This document shows, piece by piece, positions 10,501 to 18,239 of a DNA stretch of 56,031 nucleotides (its first letter is position 1; each line of letters opens with the position of its first letter). The DNA lies in assembly GCA_902763905.1 (NCBI GenBank), contig CACWUA010000003.1:1-56031 (forward strand). The letters are read 5' to 3'. The notes beneath the pieces are model-generated. The model ran no database searches. It was not told the origin of the DNA and saw nothing but the letters and a program-made list of their open reading frames with translations. The DNA comes from an uncultured Pseudomonadota bacterium. GTDB lineage: Bacteria; Pseudomonadota; Alphaproteobacteria; RF32; CAG-239. Both the position numbers and the translations under genes were made by a program.

Positions 10501-11763
10501 GACAGCTTTACCGATCCGACCAACCAAGATTATATCACATACGAAGGGAAGAATTATGACTTGGATGACCTCAATAATATGAGAGACGAGAATGGAAATG
10601 TTGTTTCCTTGCCGGATAGCGTTAAGCAAAATATGGGACAATCGGTGCAGTTATATAACACTTATATCAATAGTGAATCTGCCGGTATACGCGATATGCG
10701 CCGCGCCAATCCGTCTTATAAAACCGGTGTCCACATGACCGGCGGTGAAGAATGCTTTAATTGGGGGGCTGACGGCAAATGCTTGGATAGTGGACACTAC
10801 GGATATAAGATGGAAATGCACGTCGCTGAAGCCGGAGACATTGATAAAAACAGGAACGAAAATAAAATTCATGACTCTCATGATTCAACCATGGGACAAA
10901 CCAATGAAATTAATGTACCGGCATCTTCTTCCTCAGTCTGGAGCTCATATAAGGAAGATGGTTACGGCGATAAAGGTGGTACGGTTTACCATAGCGGCAA
11001 TACGAATGCCAGCGGCAAATATAAAGCCAATATCGTTAAAGATAAAGTAACCCTTTCGATAATGGACAGAGATGAAGAAGGTAATGTGTTATGGACCGAC
11101 CATGCGGTAACCAATGAAATTGATATGTCTGATACCCGTTTATTGGTAGATCGTATCAAGAACGTATCCTTTGAAGATAGAGACGGGGCTCCGGCGTATG
11201 TACTTACCTCGAGCAACTCTGAATCTTTTGCCCCGATTACTTTCCAAAAGAGTACGTGGCTGAAAACGGCAGCTATTCCGGTGGCTAAACAAGGACATGG
11301 ATATGGTATCAACGATTATGCTTCCGGTTGGGCAATTTTGATGGGCTTTTTATATCCGCAGCACGGTTATCGCAATGTGTTGAATACATTGGGAGTTGCG
11401 AACAGTTATCAAACTTATCCGATGTATGAGGACGATGGTAAAAACTATGTCGGCGGTTTTAGCGATAAAACCAAGCGGCAACGTAATTTTACAGTCAATC
11501 CTAGTAACAAAGACGATTATTTCTTCTGGAACGTATTTCCGGTTGAACAAGAGAGCCTGGAAGCATTTATTACCACTTATTGCTACTTTGACCAAGATAA
11601 TAAGGCATTCAATCAGTTTAATAACAGTGAGGAGGTTAAAGATCACTTGCCGATGATTGATTATATTACAACGTTCCCGAGCGGTTATCAACCGGAAGGA
11701 CATAATAAGAATTATCGTAAACTGTTGAACGATCCGTCAATGAAGTATAATGAATTGTGGTAA
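7591..11763 (+). CDS. Giant pilin-like protein resembling PilV tip adhesins
   Basis: A 1390-residue protein with a type IV prepilin-like start. Basic residues are followed by RGG at 12-14 and a hydrophobic helix LMIEALAMLGLIAVVTP. Cleavage after Gly13 would put Glu18 at the canonical +5. The start of the mature chain (IEALAMLGL, then YKKSAERT) resembles PilV-type minor pilins of conjugative thin pili. The middle (about 200-920) is long, rich in Gly, Asn and Asp, and has repeated short phrases such as NGNSRAR and GSIIQ, as in extended beta fibres. The C-terminal part begins near PQCPPGYARM (about 927) and carries FQKSTWLKTAAIPV, GWAILMGFLYP and TTYCYF blocks. AGGAGA precedes the ATG and a hairpin terminator follows the stop. 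Role as pilus-tip adhesin is inference. Confidence 0.72.
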   Translation: MKKFNNKSILERGGLMIEALAMLGLIAVVTPTMYKKSAERTMEVEDINTATSMRTIMGAAESYMSSNYNDIMKVMEEDTSHQHTISGRKIGVMDIPMADLTPYLPYKFNEEGELYNYNSPKIRIVRAGDNLTAFAMFPAKVGGNDGIGQERTVRIASLIGANGGYVSEEKTRARGVGGVWNLDGEYYNAVFDGSDDEKQYSLVTSSSNVVNGANAMAESDPTQFIQRTKQEGSGWRNAMRTDLYMGSGPDSAQDPDDREHQDDFFSIYNVNEMIIGADHDSKQELLKAVRNEKETAFNIDNGDYGLYVAGSGSKGEGAGNAYIKGTLIAAGNRLWAGNETLKYTGTNLEFDGTNFKIGKNQTDAAKDADNYVVSGHAEKGKSTLDIMGDKINVAEAGDIGNYKPKNDVQKKANVVVHTTNKDTHTTGTVNPPAYSADSKAPDFGVDIDGNMVVEGVLAAGQLDVNNIRTANISVGSENIDDEYKWMDVDKNGVHVHQPASGAYKGTQIEARDKLITMRVGSDNAIDINNVSNGVKADNAAQIIMDGADAANGSIIQKIKGTNGKIAMANDNLGINIKNRAITIGNTDAAGTTKDDATQYYVGYGKGGNIHMTNSNLKISDANNNALFTVRGLEDSKEAQGIVDNTTRNGSPYNIAAHGNILFTDGLNNGNSRARYLAMSNNGDGFAAVNIIKGDADGTINTAGTGVVYIDMDTGSESASMQAVSGTDYQIKDAGGTVRRNVQGGSIYIRKGLIDVVPDKNNIGQVAKTRDNTTGELTGVTVTGGNDTADQGRGVIRASRFVANNITTEGNPVKVPAFFTQAKFDEYSGSGTNRYDTYMVNPAYTSVMNDIKLVSRGGARLSDILPTFITKGIYTAKNNYSELAFRDSGHGVSLEPSNLSLKADGTLNIYQPRTGYTSDPASPIIGVVPAPQCPPGYARMITVTPASIRMAEAGRFRNPSPSGFNGYKIDVDSFTDPTNQDYITYEGKNYDLDDLNNMRDENGNVVSLPDSVKQNMGQSVQLYNTYINSESAGIRDMRRANPSYKTGVHMTGGEECFNWGADGKCLDSGHYGYKMEMHVAEAGDIDKNRNENKIHDSHDSTMGQTNEINVPASSSSVWSSYKEDGYGDKGGTVYHSGNTNASGKYKANIVKDKVTLSIMDRDEEGNVLWTDHAVTNEIDMSDTRLLVDRIKNVSFEDRDGAPAYVLTSSNSESFAPITFQKSTWLKTAAIPVAKQGHGYGINDYASGWAILMGFLYPQHGYRNVLNTLGVANSYQTYPMYEDDGKNYVGGFSDKTKRQRNFTVNPSNKDDYFFWNVFPVEQESLEAFITTYCYFDQDNKAFNQFNNSEEVKDHLPMIDYITTFPSGYQPEGHNKNYRKLLNDPSMKYNELW

Positions 11764-11782
11764 TCGTTTGAACCTGAAAAAC

Positions 11783-11822
11783 ACCAAAAGAGTCATGCCT
11801 CGCTGAGGCATGACTCTTTGGT
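11783..11822 (+). terminator. Hairpin terminator after the giant pilin-like gene
   Basis: A 12-bp perfect stem (GAGTCATGCCTC with GAGGCATGACTC) closes a 3-base loop and is extended by AAAA/TTT pairing, then TTTTATA. It starts 20 bases after the stop codon. Confidence 0.75.
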
Positions 11823-11869
11823 TTTATACCCTGTAATGTCATGCCTCAATAATATAATACTGTCATCGC

Positions 11870-11945
11870 TCGTTCGGCGCAAGTCCGAACGTCAAGCGAT
11901 CTTCCGTATTGTTCTTCCTCTTACAAGTAAGAGGACAGAGGAGAT
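11870..11945. repeat. Small palindromes in intergenic DNA
   Basis: Two further stems lie in this stretch: CGTTCGG with CCGAACG near 11880-11901, and CCTCTTAC with GTAAGAGG near 11928-11945. They belong to the same repeat-rich intergenic region as the larger units downstream. No gene is seen in 11764-12653 apart from these repeats. Confidence 0.5.
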
Positions 11946-11990
11946 AATATACTTCCTTACCCAATGCACTTTCCTTGAAGAATATTAAAA

Positions 11991-12119
11991 AATGATTCGG
12001 TAGATCCCTTGACCTCACTTCGTTCGGAGGGATGACCATTTGGTTTTATAACAAAAACGTCATGCCTCGATTCCGGCAGGAATCGTCCAGGCATCTTCCG
12101 ATTTAAAAAATAATGATTC
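11991..12119 (+). repeat. 129-bp inverted repeat, left copy
   Basis: This stretch matches the reverse complement of 16211-16339 with 3 mismatches by my hand alignment. It contains two palindromic modules. One runs AGATCCCTTGACCTC to GGAGGGATGA. The other is a hairpin around GATTCC and GGAATC flanked by ATGCCT and AGGCAT. The pair encloses about 4.1 kb holding two foreign-looking genes. Confidence 0.9.
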
Positions 12120-12225
12120 GAAGATCCCTTGACCTCACTTCGTTCGGAGGGATGACCATTTGGTTTTATACCCTGTAATGTCATGCCTCGATTCCGAAGG
12201 AATCGTCCAGGCATCTTCCGATTTA
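12112..12225 (+). repeat. Second, direct copy of the palindromic repeat unit
   Basis: A tandem copy of the unit at 11991-12105, starting with AATGATTCG and ending at CATCTTCCGATTT, with small differences in the linker. Several short open frames run through the array, but they follow the repeat and are not credible genes. Confidence 0.85.
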
Positions 12226-12230
12226 AAATA

Positions 12231-12653
12231 AATAGCAAAATTAGTTAACTAATCATTAACATCTTGAATTGACACAATATTTTTATTATTTGTCAATTTT
12301 TTCAAAAAAAATGCATTTTTTTGTTGCAAAACATTGAAATTTATGATAACTTTATAATTGCAAAAGTATTATCACTGTTTATTATCATCAAATTATTCTA
12401 GAAAACGTTTTTATCACTTGTACGATAAAATGTTTTCATTGGATTTTTTGTTTGGTTTTAGACAGTTCATCATATACCGCTTCGTCATCATTATGGTGGG
12501 GCGACTTGTGCGTTGCAGTATGGTTTTCAGCTGTAGCGTATTACAAATTTCTCCCGCCAAAGCGATGGCGATGAAGATTTTCACGAGTTGAGGATTTTCA
12601 TAAGCGAGATGAACCGTTTAAGAAGAAAAAATTACATCAAAATTACATTACAT
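12231..12653 (+). other. Long AT-rich leader of the lipoprotein gene
   Basis: No gene is supported here. A TAACTTTA at about 12348-12355, with GTTG some 20 bases upstream, loosely resembles the Bacteroidota promoter form (TTTG, spacer, TAnnTTTG). An open frame at 12358-12591 would encode 77 residues with no family features, so I do not call it. Confidence 0.3.
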
Positions 12654-14948
12654 ATGGGAAAGAAGTTAAGGTTTAACCTCACTAGCATTTTCATGATGCT
12701 GGTCATGGTGGTAGTTATGGGTTCTTGCGAAAAGTTGACAAATAATATGTCAACAACATCAGAGAAGTACTCAGAGCCGGTTGTGCCGGTAGATGAGACT
12801 CCCGATTGGGATGTCACGTATATTATTATCAACGACGGCACTGCCGACGTCGATATAGAATACACAATCAAGGACAGCAATAACAAGATCAGTGATACTG
12901 GTCGTGCCAACATTTCTTGTTGGCATCAAAACGACAAGTACGCTGGTCCAAAGACCGTTTCTCTTGCTTATTCGCAGGGGCGTACCTCTCACAGTGCAAT
13001 GCAGACTGATACGAAGGCATCTTCTGACGACCGCAAGGTATATGAGGACACAGGTAAGACGACCTCTGACGTAGAGGACGGTAACATTGTATTCTGCCAG
13101 AGAAAGATGGAGCGCATCGTGCGCACTATCAATGGCAAAAATTATAATGCACCCTACGTCAAAATAGGTGAGCCTTATCTTGAGGCTATTAACCAGCTCC
13201 CCGGTACCACCAAGTACGGTACCCGCGGTGATCAGGTTATAACCGATTCTGTGTGCAGAGGTTTCGTATGGAAGGCTCAGTGTAAAATTGAGAACTACGA
13301 TAAGAATGTCGTGTTCCCAGTTACATTGGGCGACACTGTAAGGGTGTATCAGCTCGAGGAAAATGACATCGTATCTGGCAAGATCCTGAGTTATGATCGT
13401 AATCCACTTGATGAGAACACCGAAAGGTGCGATATCGTCATCGAATGGACGAAAAAGGACGGCTCGAAGCACAAGCAGACCTTCTCAAAGGTCTTGAAGA
13501 GGAAAATAACTGCTATTGAGGAGTATGAGAAGGTTGTTTCTGAGTTTGGTTACAACTGGTTGTCTGACAACCCCTTGTCTATAGGAGGTATCTCTCAGGT
13601 GAGCAAGGACGAGAATTGGACTGTGTCGGGTCGCACCGATACTTTCTCAGCTCTCATATCTAACGGTATCGAGCCTGTAAACACCATGTACAGCCTTTAT
13701 CATGAGGCTGCAAAATATGAGAATAAGAAGTTCAATATATCTCATGACTTTGGTTTTGCAGACTTTAATCCTCGTGAGCGCAATACTTACGAGGAGGATA
13801 TTGAGACTCCTCGAGGCGGTTACACCGCTAAGAGACTTCACAATAGCATCTCCACAAGCTACCTCGGCTATGCCCAGGATGCTTCGGAGAGCGTAGTCCT
13901 CCTCAAAGCTAAGGCTCATATCATCAATGAGGACTGGGACAAGAGCAAGTGCAAAGAGACCATCAGCGATGATAAGGTTAACTGGCATCTGGAGTTTGTA
14001 ACAAAGTTCTCAGATGGTAGCGAGGAGAGAGTCAAGTTCGATTTCTCTGACTCTCGAATCCTGAAAAATTTGGGAGCATGGAGCAGTGAGGAGCTTAATA
14101 ACAAATACTCCACCAGTGGGGTAGATGCTAAGGTAACCTCAACTGAACCAATCTCAAAGTCTCTTGAGGGAGCTGAGGCTAAGTGGAGTCGCGAGACTCG
14201 TAGCTTAGTATCAATCGTGACTCTTAATGGTAGCAAGCAGGAGAACAAGTGGAGCTCAGTGGAGCCCACAAATTTCTCTTGTACCTATAGAGATAAAACC
14301 TTCAGCTTTGAGGCTAATACCCTCAATGTCAGCAATACTGACAACCTCGGCAACGGGGTAGTAGAAGGTGACTACACTTGCTATCCGTACTCTGACGTAT
14401 TGAAGTACGTCTGGGGAACGAATGTTAAATCCTCTACCGGCAACGGCACCATTAAGGTGAAGTCCGCTGCTCCGGTACCCGAGGAGGAGAGATTCTTCCC
14501 CCGTGAGTGGGGCGATCTTCTCGAGGTTAAGCAGACCACAAGTAACAACATGAGCCACGATGGCTATGTGTATATCTGGTCGTTGCACTTCGAGAAGGGT
14601 GTCCTTCCAGTAGTTGTGAAGTCAGGTGCAAGAGTGCCCAGCTGGGCATTTGAGTACTTCGAGTATACCTCGAATAAGGACTTCAACTCAGCAACCTATC
14701 AGGAGGCTGAGAACGTATGGATTAACACCGTTGCTTCAGATCAGGTCTCTCAGATGACTTGGTCTAGAGACGGAAAAGAGAAGGCGAATAAGGATTATAA
14801 TATTGCCAAGTCTCAGAATTGGGATGAAGGTCATGTTGTAAACCGCCATTCGTCTACATCTACCTCTAGGTACGATCTGCAGGTATCCAACGGCCGTCTT
14901 ACGGCTTCGGACACTTACACCGGTGCCTACATGGGTTCTTGGAAATAA
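12654..14948 (+). CDS. Large surface lipoprotein of Bacteroidota type
   Basis: A 764-residue predicted lipoprotein of unknown function. A basic start (MGKKLRFN) and hydrophobic segment lead to VVVMGSCEK, a lipobox with the lipidated Cys near residue 32 followed by Glu-Lys. The rest is soluble, hydrophilic and likely beta-rich, with no motif I recognise. The leader has no Shine-Dalgarno sequence. Codons strongly favour GAG, AAG, TTC and CTC, unlike neighbouring native genes, and the SCEK-type lipobox with an SD-less start is typical of Bacteroidota. It pairs with the barrel-like gene downstream inside the inverted repeat. The start at 12654 was chosen because it places the signal peptide at the N terminus. 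Confidence 0.75.
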   Translation: MGKKLRFNLTSIFMMLVMVVVMGSCEKLTNNMSTTSEKYSEPVVPVDETPDWDVTYIIINDGTADVDIEYTIKDSNNKISDTGRANISCWHQNDKYAGPKTVSLAYSQGRTSHSAMQTDTKASSDDRKVYEDTGKTTSDVEDGNIVFCQRKMERIVRTINGKNYNAPYVKIGEPYLEAINQLPGTTKYGTRGDQVITDSVCRGFVWKAQCKIENYDKNVVFPVTLGDTVRVYQLEENDIVSGKILSYDRNPLDENTERCDIVIEWTKKDGSKHKQTFSKVLKRKITAIEEYEKVVSEFGYNWLSDNPLSIGGISQVSKDENWTVSGRTDTFSALISNGIEPVNTMYSLYHEAAKYENKKFNISHDFGFADFNPRERNTYEEDIETPRGGYTAKRLHNSISTSYLGYAQDASESVVLLKAKAHIINEDWDKSKCKETISDDKVNWHLEFVTKFSDGSEERVKFDFSDSRILKNLGAWSSEELNNKYSTSGVDAKVTSTEPISKSLEGAEAKWSRETRSLVSIVTLNGSKQENKWSSVEPTNFSCTYRDKTFSFEANTLNVSNTDNLGNGVVEGDYTCYPYSDVLKYVWGTNVKSSTGNGTIKVKSAAPVPEEERFFPREWGDLLEVKQTTSNNMSHDGYVYIWSLHFEKGVLPVVVKSGARVPSWAFEYFEYTSNKDFNSATYQEAENVWINTVASDQVSQMTWSRDGKEKANKDYNIAKSQNWDEGHVVNRHSSTSTSRYDLQVSNGRLTASDTYTGAYMGSWK

Positions 14949-15181
14949 CTCTTCCCCGCATGGGGTCGATAGTGTGCGGACGTGTCCGTGCGATTTCCTC
15001 CCCATGGATATGTAATTTTTTTAAGTTTGGCACCTCGGGGCGTTCTTTGCATAAATCATGATTATTGCCAAGCATTCCGCAGCGCGGCGTGTGAGGGATA
15101 GAGCGGCTGTGCCGTATGATGATTGCAAGACGCACCCCGAGGTAAACCAACAAATTTATTCACAATCAAAAACAAAAAAAT
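14949..15181 (+). other. Intergenic leader between the two island genes
   Basis: Contains a short GC-rich stem (CGGAC, GT, GTCCG near 14976) without a T-run, so no convincing terminator. The last 35 bases before the next ATG are A-rich without a ribosome site. The two genes could be co-transcribed. Confidence 0.35.
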
Positions 15182-16042
15182 ATGAGAACATATATTATCG
15201 CAGCAGCAATGATGGTAGCAATGAGCGCAAACGCTCAGGTAGAAATGTCCGATATGGAGTTCGCTCCTGTATCGGAAAGCGTCAAGTACAACTACCATCA
15301 CGAGCTGGCCCACAAGGGACCGCACCGTGACGAAATCAAGAAGTTCGAGGGCAACAACCTCGAACCTACCATATATTACGACGTGGACAACCACGGGTGG
15401 TATTTTGATTTTCACGGAGATGTCGGCACGTTCGCCAATAACATGACCTACGGAGGCGGTGCCTCCTTCGGTTATGAGGGTAGAACATGGACGGCTGACG
15501 TCCGTGAGGTTATCCGCAAGGCTGTCGAAGACGAAGAGAGCGACCGCTCTAACGCGTTCCTTCAGTTCCAGACGGAGCTTCGCGTTTCTGCGAAGGTTCT
15601 GGAGTGGAATAATCACCACAGTGGGATTAAGCTGGGAGCAGCGTACACATTCCAGTTGTCGTCTTTCCTTGACCAGGACAAGGCGACTTGGACTGGAAAG
15701 GAGACAACCCCAGACGGGGTTACGACAACCACCACCAAGACAACTTCGGATCTCGATATCCGCGAGTTTACGAGTGGAATGTATGGGTTTGTGGAGTTTT
15801 TCCACAACTTTAAATTCTCTCCAATCAGCATCTTTGCTGGTGCTCATTACGGTGTTCAGCAGAACATCGTTCTGAATACCAACAAGGTGTTCGGACAGGG
15901 TGGTGTTTACGCAGGCGTGCGTATCCGTATCATGCGCCATGCTTCGTATAATACTCAGGCAATGGATGCTAGAGGTTATACAAAAGCTGACGTGTGGAAC
16001 ATGCGTAATGACATGCGTCCATACCAGTCTCCAAGTAAGTGA
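15182..16042 (+). CDS. Exported beta-barrel-like protein of Bacteroidota type
   Basis: A 286-residue protein with a short signal peptide (MRTYIIAAAMMVAMSANA, then QVEM). Cleavage at NAQ is very common in Bacteroidota exported proteins. The mature part has alternating hydrophobic and polar residues (WYFDFHGDVGTF, GGGASFGYEGRTW, GIKLGAAYTFQL, ISIFAGAHYGVQ, GGVYAGVRIRIM), as in small outer-membrane barrels. The ATG follows an A-rich leader with no Shine-Dalgarno sequence. Codon use matches the preceding lipoprotein gene and not the native genes. The two genes probably act together at a cell surface. Function unknown. Confidence 0.7.
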   Translation: MRTYIIAAAMMVAMSANAQVEMSDMEFAPVSESVKYNYHHELAHKGPHRDEIKKFEGNNLEPTIYYDVDNHGWYFDFHGDVGTFANNMTYGGGASFGYEGRTWTADVREVIRKAVEDEESDRSNAFLQFQTELRVSAKVLEWNNHHSGIKLGAAYTFQLSSFLDQDKATWTGKETTPDGVTTTTTKTTSDLDIREFTSGMYGFVEFFHNFKFSPISIFAGAHYGVQQNIVLNTNKVFGQGGVYAGVRIRIMRHASYNTQAMDARGYTKADVWNMRNDMRPYQSPSK

Positions 16043-16060
16043 TAAACGTTTTACTATAAG

Positions 16061-16095
16061 AACAGCACCTTTTCCTTAATCGGGAAGGTGCTGTT
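16061..16095 (+). terminator. Terminator of the two-gene island
   Basis: A strong stem pairs AACAGCACCTT with AAGGTGCTGTT, 19 bases after the stop, followed by CGCATTTTA. It ends the foreign-looking segment; native-type palindromic repeats resume within 20 bases. Confidence 0.75.
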
Positions 16096-16111
16096 CGCAT
16101 TTTAAAACTAA

Positions 16112-16187
16112 ATGATCATCCCTCGCTGAGCCGTAGGCGAATGTATTAAAATATAAAGTCATCCCTCGCTGAGCCGTAGGCGAATGC
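16112..16187 (+). repeat. Two tandem copies of a short repeat
   Basis: The phrase TCATCCCTCGCTGAGC followed by CGTAGGCGAATG occurs twice about 45 bases apart, between the island's terminator and the right inverted repeat. Confidence 0.75.
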
Positions 16188-16210
16188 GTCAAAATAATAA
16201 AGTCATCTAC

Positions 16211-16339
16211 GAATCATTATTTTTTAAATCGGAAGATGCCTGGACGATTCCTGCCGGAATCGAGGCATGACGTTTTTGTTATAAAACCAAAGAGTCATCC
16301 CTCCGAACGAAGTGAAGTCAAGGGATCTACCGAATCATT
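16211..16339 (-). repeat. 129-bp inverted repeat, right copy
   Basis: Reverse complement of 11991-12119 with 3 mismatches. It lies between the island's terminator and the 3' end of the cca gene. The pair could recombine and invert the 4.1 kb between them. Confidence 0.9.
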
Positions 16340-16411
16340 ATTTTATTCTTTTATTCGAAGTTACCTAATATAATCAAAGAGAGGATTGTAATTGACCCTC
16401 AAAAGTTTTAC

Positions 16412-17629
16412 CTATTGAATTAAATTCAGCAGTTCATCACGTGTCAGATTAAAGTTGCTGTCAATCCATATTTGTTCAAGCCGGTTCAGAGTTTGACCGA
16501 TTTTACGATTGCCTTTAACTCCCTTATTTACTACATCACGGCCACGAATTGGAAAAATCGGCACAACCGAATTTTCAATCTCTTGCAGCAGATTAGCGAC
16601 ATTTTGACCTTCAAAACCGTAAATCGCCGCACCGAGCAATATTTTATCAATACAAAATTGTTTGCCGTAACGATAAATAAACTGCATTCTTGATTGCAGC
16701 GGCATAATATTTTCCGGCTGTAAATCTATCTTAGCCCACTGCACAAAAGTTTCTTTTTGCTTTTTGGTAAAGCGCAGTATTCCTGCCATATTTTCGGCAG
16801 CGGCCGCTTTGGGTTGATACAAAACAAACAGTCGCCGCAAAAAATTTCCCTCATACCTATTGTCCGCCACCAAACAGCTTAAACGCTCCAACGCATCTAA
16901 ATGCCGCGATTTAGGCAAAAAATAGGCCAGAATGTCATTATCATAAATAATCTTCATAGAGGCAGCCGCGTTTGGAGTTATCAAAATTTTAAACAGCTCA
17001 TCACGCACCCGCTCAATAGCAATCGAACGCAGGCTGTTTTTATGCTGAATACAGGCGGCAAGCGAAGCCTTATCCATTGATTTTTTACCGAATTTGGCAT
17101 AAAAACGAAAAAAGCGCAAAATACGCAGATAATCTTCTTCAATGCGCTCATCCGGATTGCCGATAAAGCGCACGATACCGTCTTTCAAATCAGCTATGCC
17201 GTTATAATAATCAAAAACATTGCCGCGCAAATCGGCATAAACCGCATTAATCGTCAAATCACGCCGCGCCGCATCGGCACTCCAATCATCAGTAAATTCA
17301 ATTTCATATTTACCCAATTCGTTTTTAACACTGCGACGCAAAGAGGCAACTTCCAGAATCTGGTCATCAATAACAACCCCGATGGTAGCCTGTTTTAAGC
17401 CTATCGGAACGGTTCTAAGCCCACGGTTTTGGCATGCTTCAATCAGTTCATCGGGAGATAAGTCGGTAGCCAAATCCAAATCAAATCCGCTCAATCCGGC
17501 CAACGTATCTCTCACAGCACCGCCGACAAAGCGAATAGTGCCGCCGCTGCTTTCAACTGCCTCAAACAAACGTCCGATTTTGGCTGATTTTACGATTTTT
17601 GACATATCCAGATATTCAGGTATGAACAT
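16412..17629 (-). CDS. cca: CCA tRNA nucleotidyltransferase / poly(A) polymerase family
   Basis: A 405-residue class II nucleotidyltransferase that adds or repairs the CCA end of tRNA. The N-terminal catalytic domain has RFVGGAVRDTL near 33-43 and the metal-binding GFDLDLATD near 48-56. RRDLTINA near 115 and RIEEDYLRILR near 162-172 are the usual ATP/CTP-selecting and neck blocks. The C-terminal half is helical. Alphaproteobacteria use this shorter form. Two starts are possible; 17629 has AAGAGG 11 bases upstream, while 17605 (MSKIVK) gives the more usual N terminus. It is convergent with the repeat region and divergent from the IalB-like gene. Confidence 0.92.
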   Translation of the reverse strand: MFIPEYLDMSKIVKSAKIGRLFEAVESSGGTIRFVGGAVRDTLAGLSGFDLDLATDLSPDELIEACQNRGLRTVPIGLKQATIGVVIDDQILEVASLRRSVKNELGKYEIEFTDDWSADAARRDLTINAVYADLRGNVFDYYNGIADLKDGIVRFIGNPDERIEEDYLRILRFFRFYAKFGKKSMDKASLAACIQHKNSLRSIAIERVRDELFKILITPNAAASMKIIYDNDILAYFLPKSRHLDALERLSCLVADNRYEGNFLRRLFVLYQPKAAAAENMAGILRFTKKQKETFVQWAKIDLQPENIMPLQSRMQFIYRYGKQFCIDKILLGAAIYGFEGQNVANLLQEIENSVVPIFPIRGRDVVNKGVKGNRKIGQTLNRLEQIWIDSNFNLTRDELLNLIQ

Positions 17630-17727
17630 AATGCAAAAAACCTCTTGTTATTTTGATGAAATTTTAATAGTTTATATACACATTTTTTATATAATCCAAG
17701 TGAATTTTAATAAAAAAGGATAAATAG

Positions 17728-18237
17728 ATGTTAAAATATTTTTTGGTACTCGGAAGTTTGTTTATTTCGGCGGCGGCTCAGGCTGCTAACCAGCCGCAGC
17801 TTTTGGGGGAATACGGTGATTGGACCGCATGGACTTATAACGATCGCGGCAATGTGATTTGCTATATGGCATCAAGTCCGAAGAAAGATGAAGGAAAATA
17901 TACTAAACGCGGCGATATCTATACGGTTGTAACCCACCGTCCGTCTGAAAAATCATTCGATGAAGTCAGCTTTGTTGCCGGATATACCTATAATCCGAAA
18001 GCAACACTGGTAGTGAAAATCGGTAATGGAGTTTTCCGCAATACATTTACCGAAGGCGATAAAGGATGGATGATTAATAATGCCGAAGATCAAAAATTGG
18101 TTGCGGCAATGAAACGCGGCGAGCGTATGATTGTTGACGGCCAATCAAGCCGCGGCACAGCTACCAAAGATACATATTCGCTTAAGGGTTTTACCAGCGC
18201 ATATCAAGCAATATCCGCTAAATGTAAGAAAAAATAA
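17728..18237 (+). CDS. IalB-family exported protein
   Basis: A 169-residue periplasmic protein. The signal peptide ends at AQA (residues 17-19). The mature part has the invasion-associated locus B pattern: GDWTAW near 31-36, ICYMASSP with a Cys near 46, FVAGYTYNP, then LVAAMKRGERMIVDGQSSRGT and DTYSLKGF, with a second Cys near the end (SAKCKKK) that could pair with the first. In Bartonella IalB is linked to erythrocyte invasion, but the family is widespread in free-living and gut alphaproteobacteria, so virulence should not be assumed. AAGGA precedes the ATG. rlmN begins 2 bases after its stop. Confidence 0.85.
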   Translation: MLKYFLVLGSLFISAAAQAANQPQLLGEYGDWTAWTYNDRGNVICYMASSPKKDEGKYTKRGDIYTVVTHRPSEKSFDEVSFVAGYTYNPKATLVVKIGNGVFRNTFTEGDKGWMINNAEDQKLVAAMKRGERMIVDGQSSRGTATKDTYSLKGFTSAYQAISAKCKKK

Positions 18238-18239
18238 AT

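Noticed and set aside
11991-12225. CRISPR-like array
   Set aside because: Only two tandem units, each a composite palindrome with variable linkers and no regular spacers, and no cas genes.
11957-12238. Minus-strand open frame of 93 residues in the repeat array
   Set aside because: It reads the palindromic units twice (repeated RKMPGRFL phrases) and has no coding character of its own.
12358-12591. 77-residue plus-strand open frame before the lipoprotein gene
   Set aside because: No ribosome site, no domain, odd composition; better seen as leader DNA.
12231-16100. Assembly chimera or contamination as the source of the foreign genes
   Set aside because: Similar genes occur at four separate places, one with a native inverted repeat around it and one abutting a remnant of a native gene. 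This fits integration better, although read support was not available.
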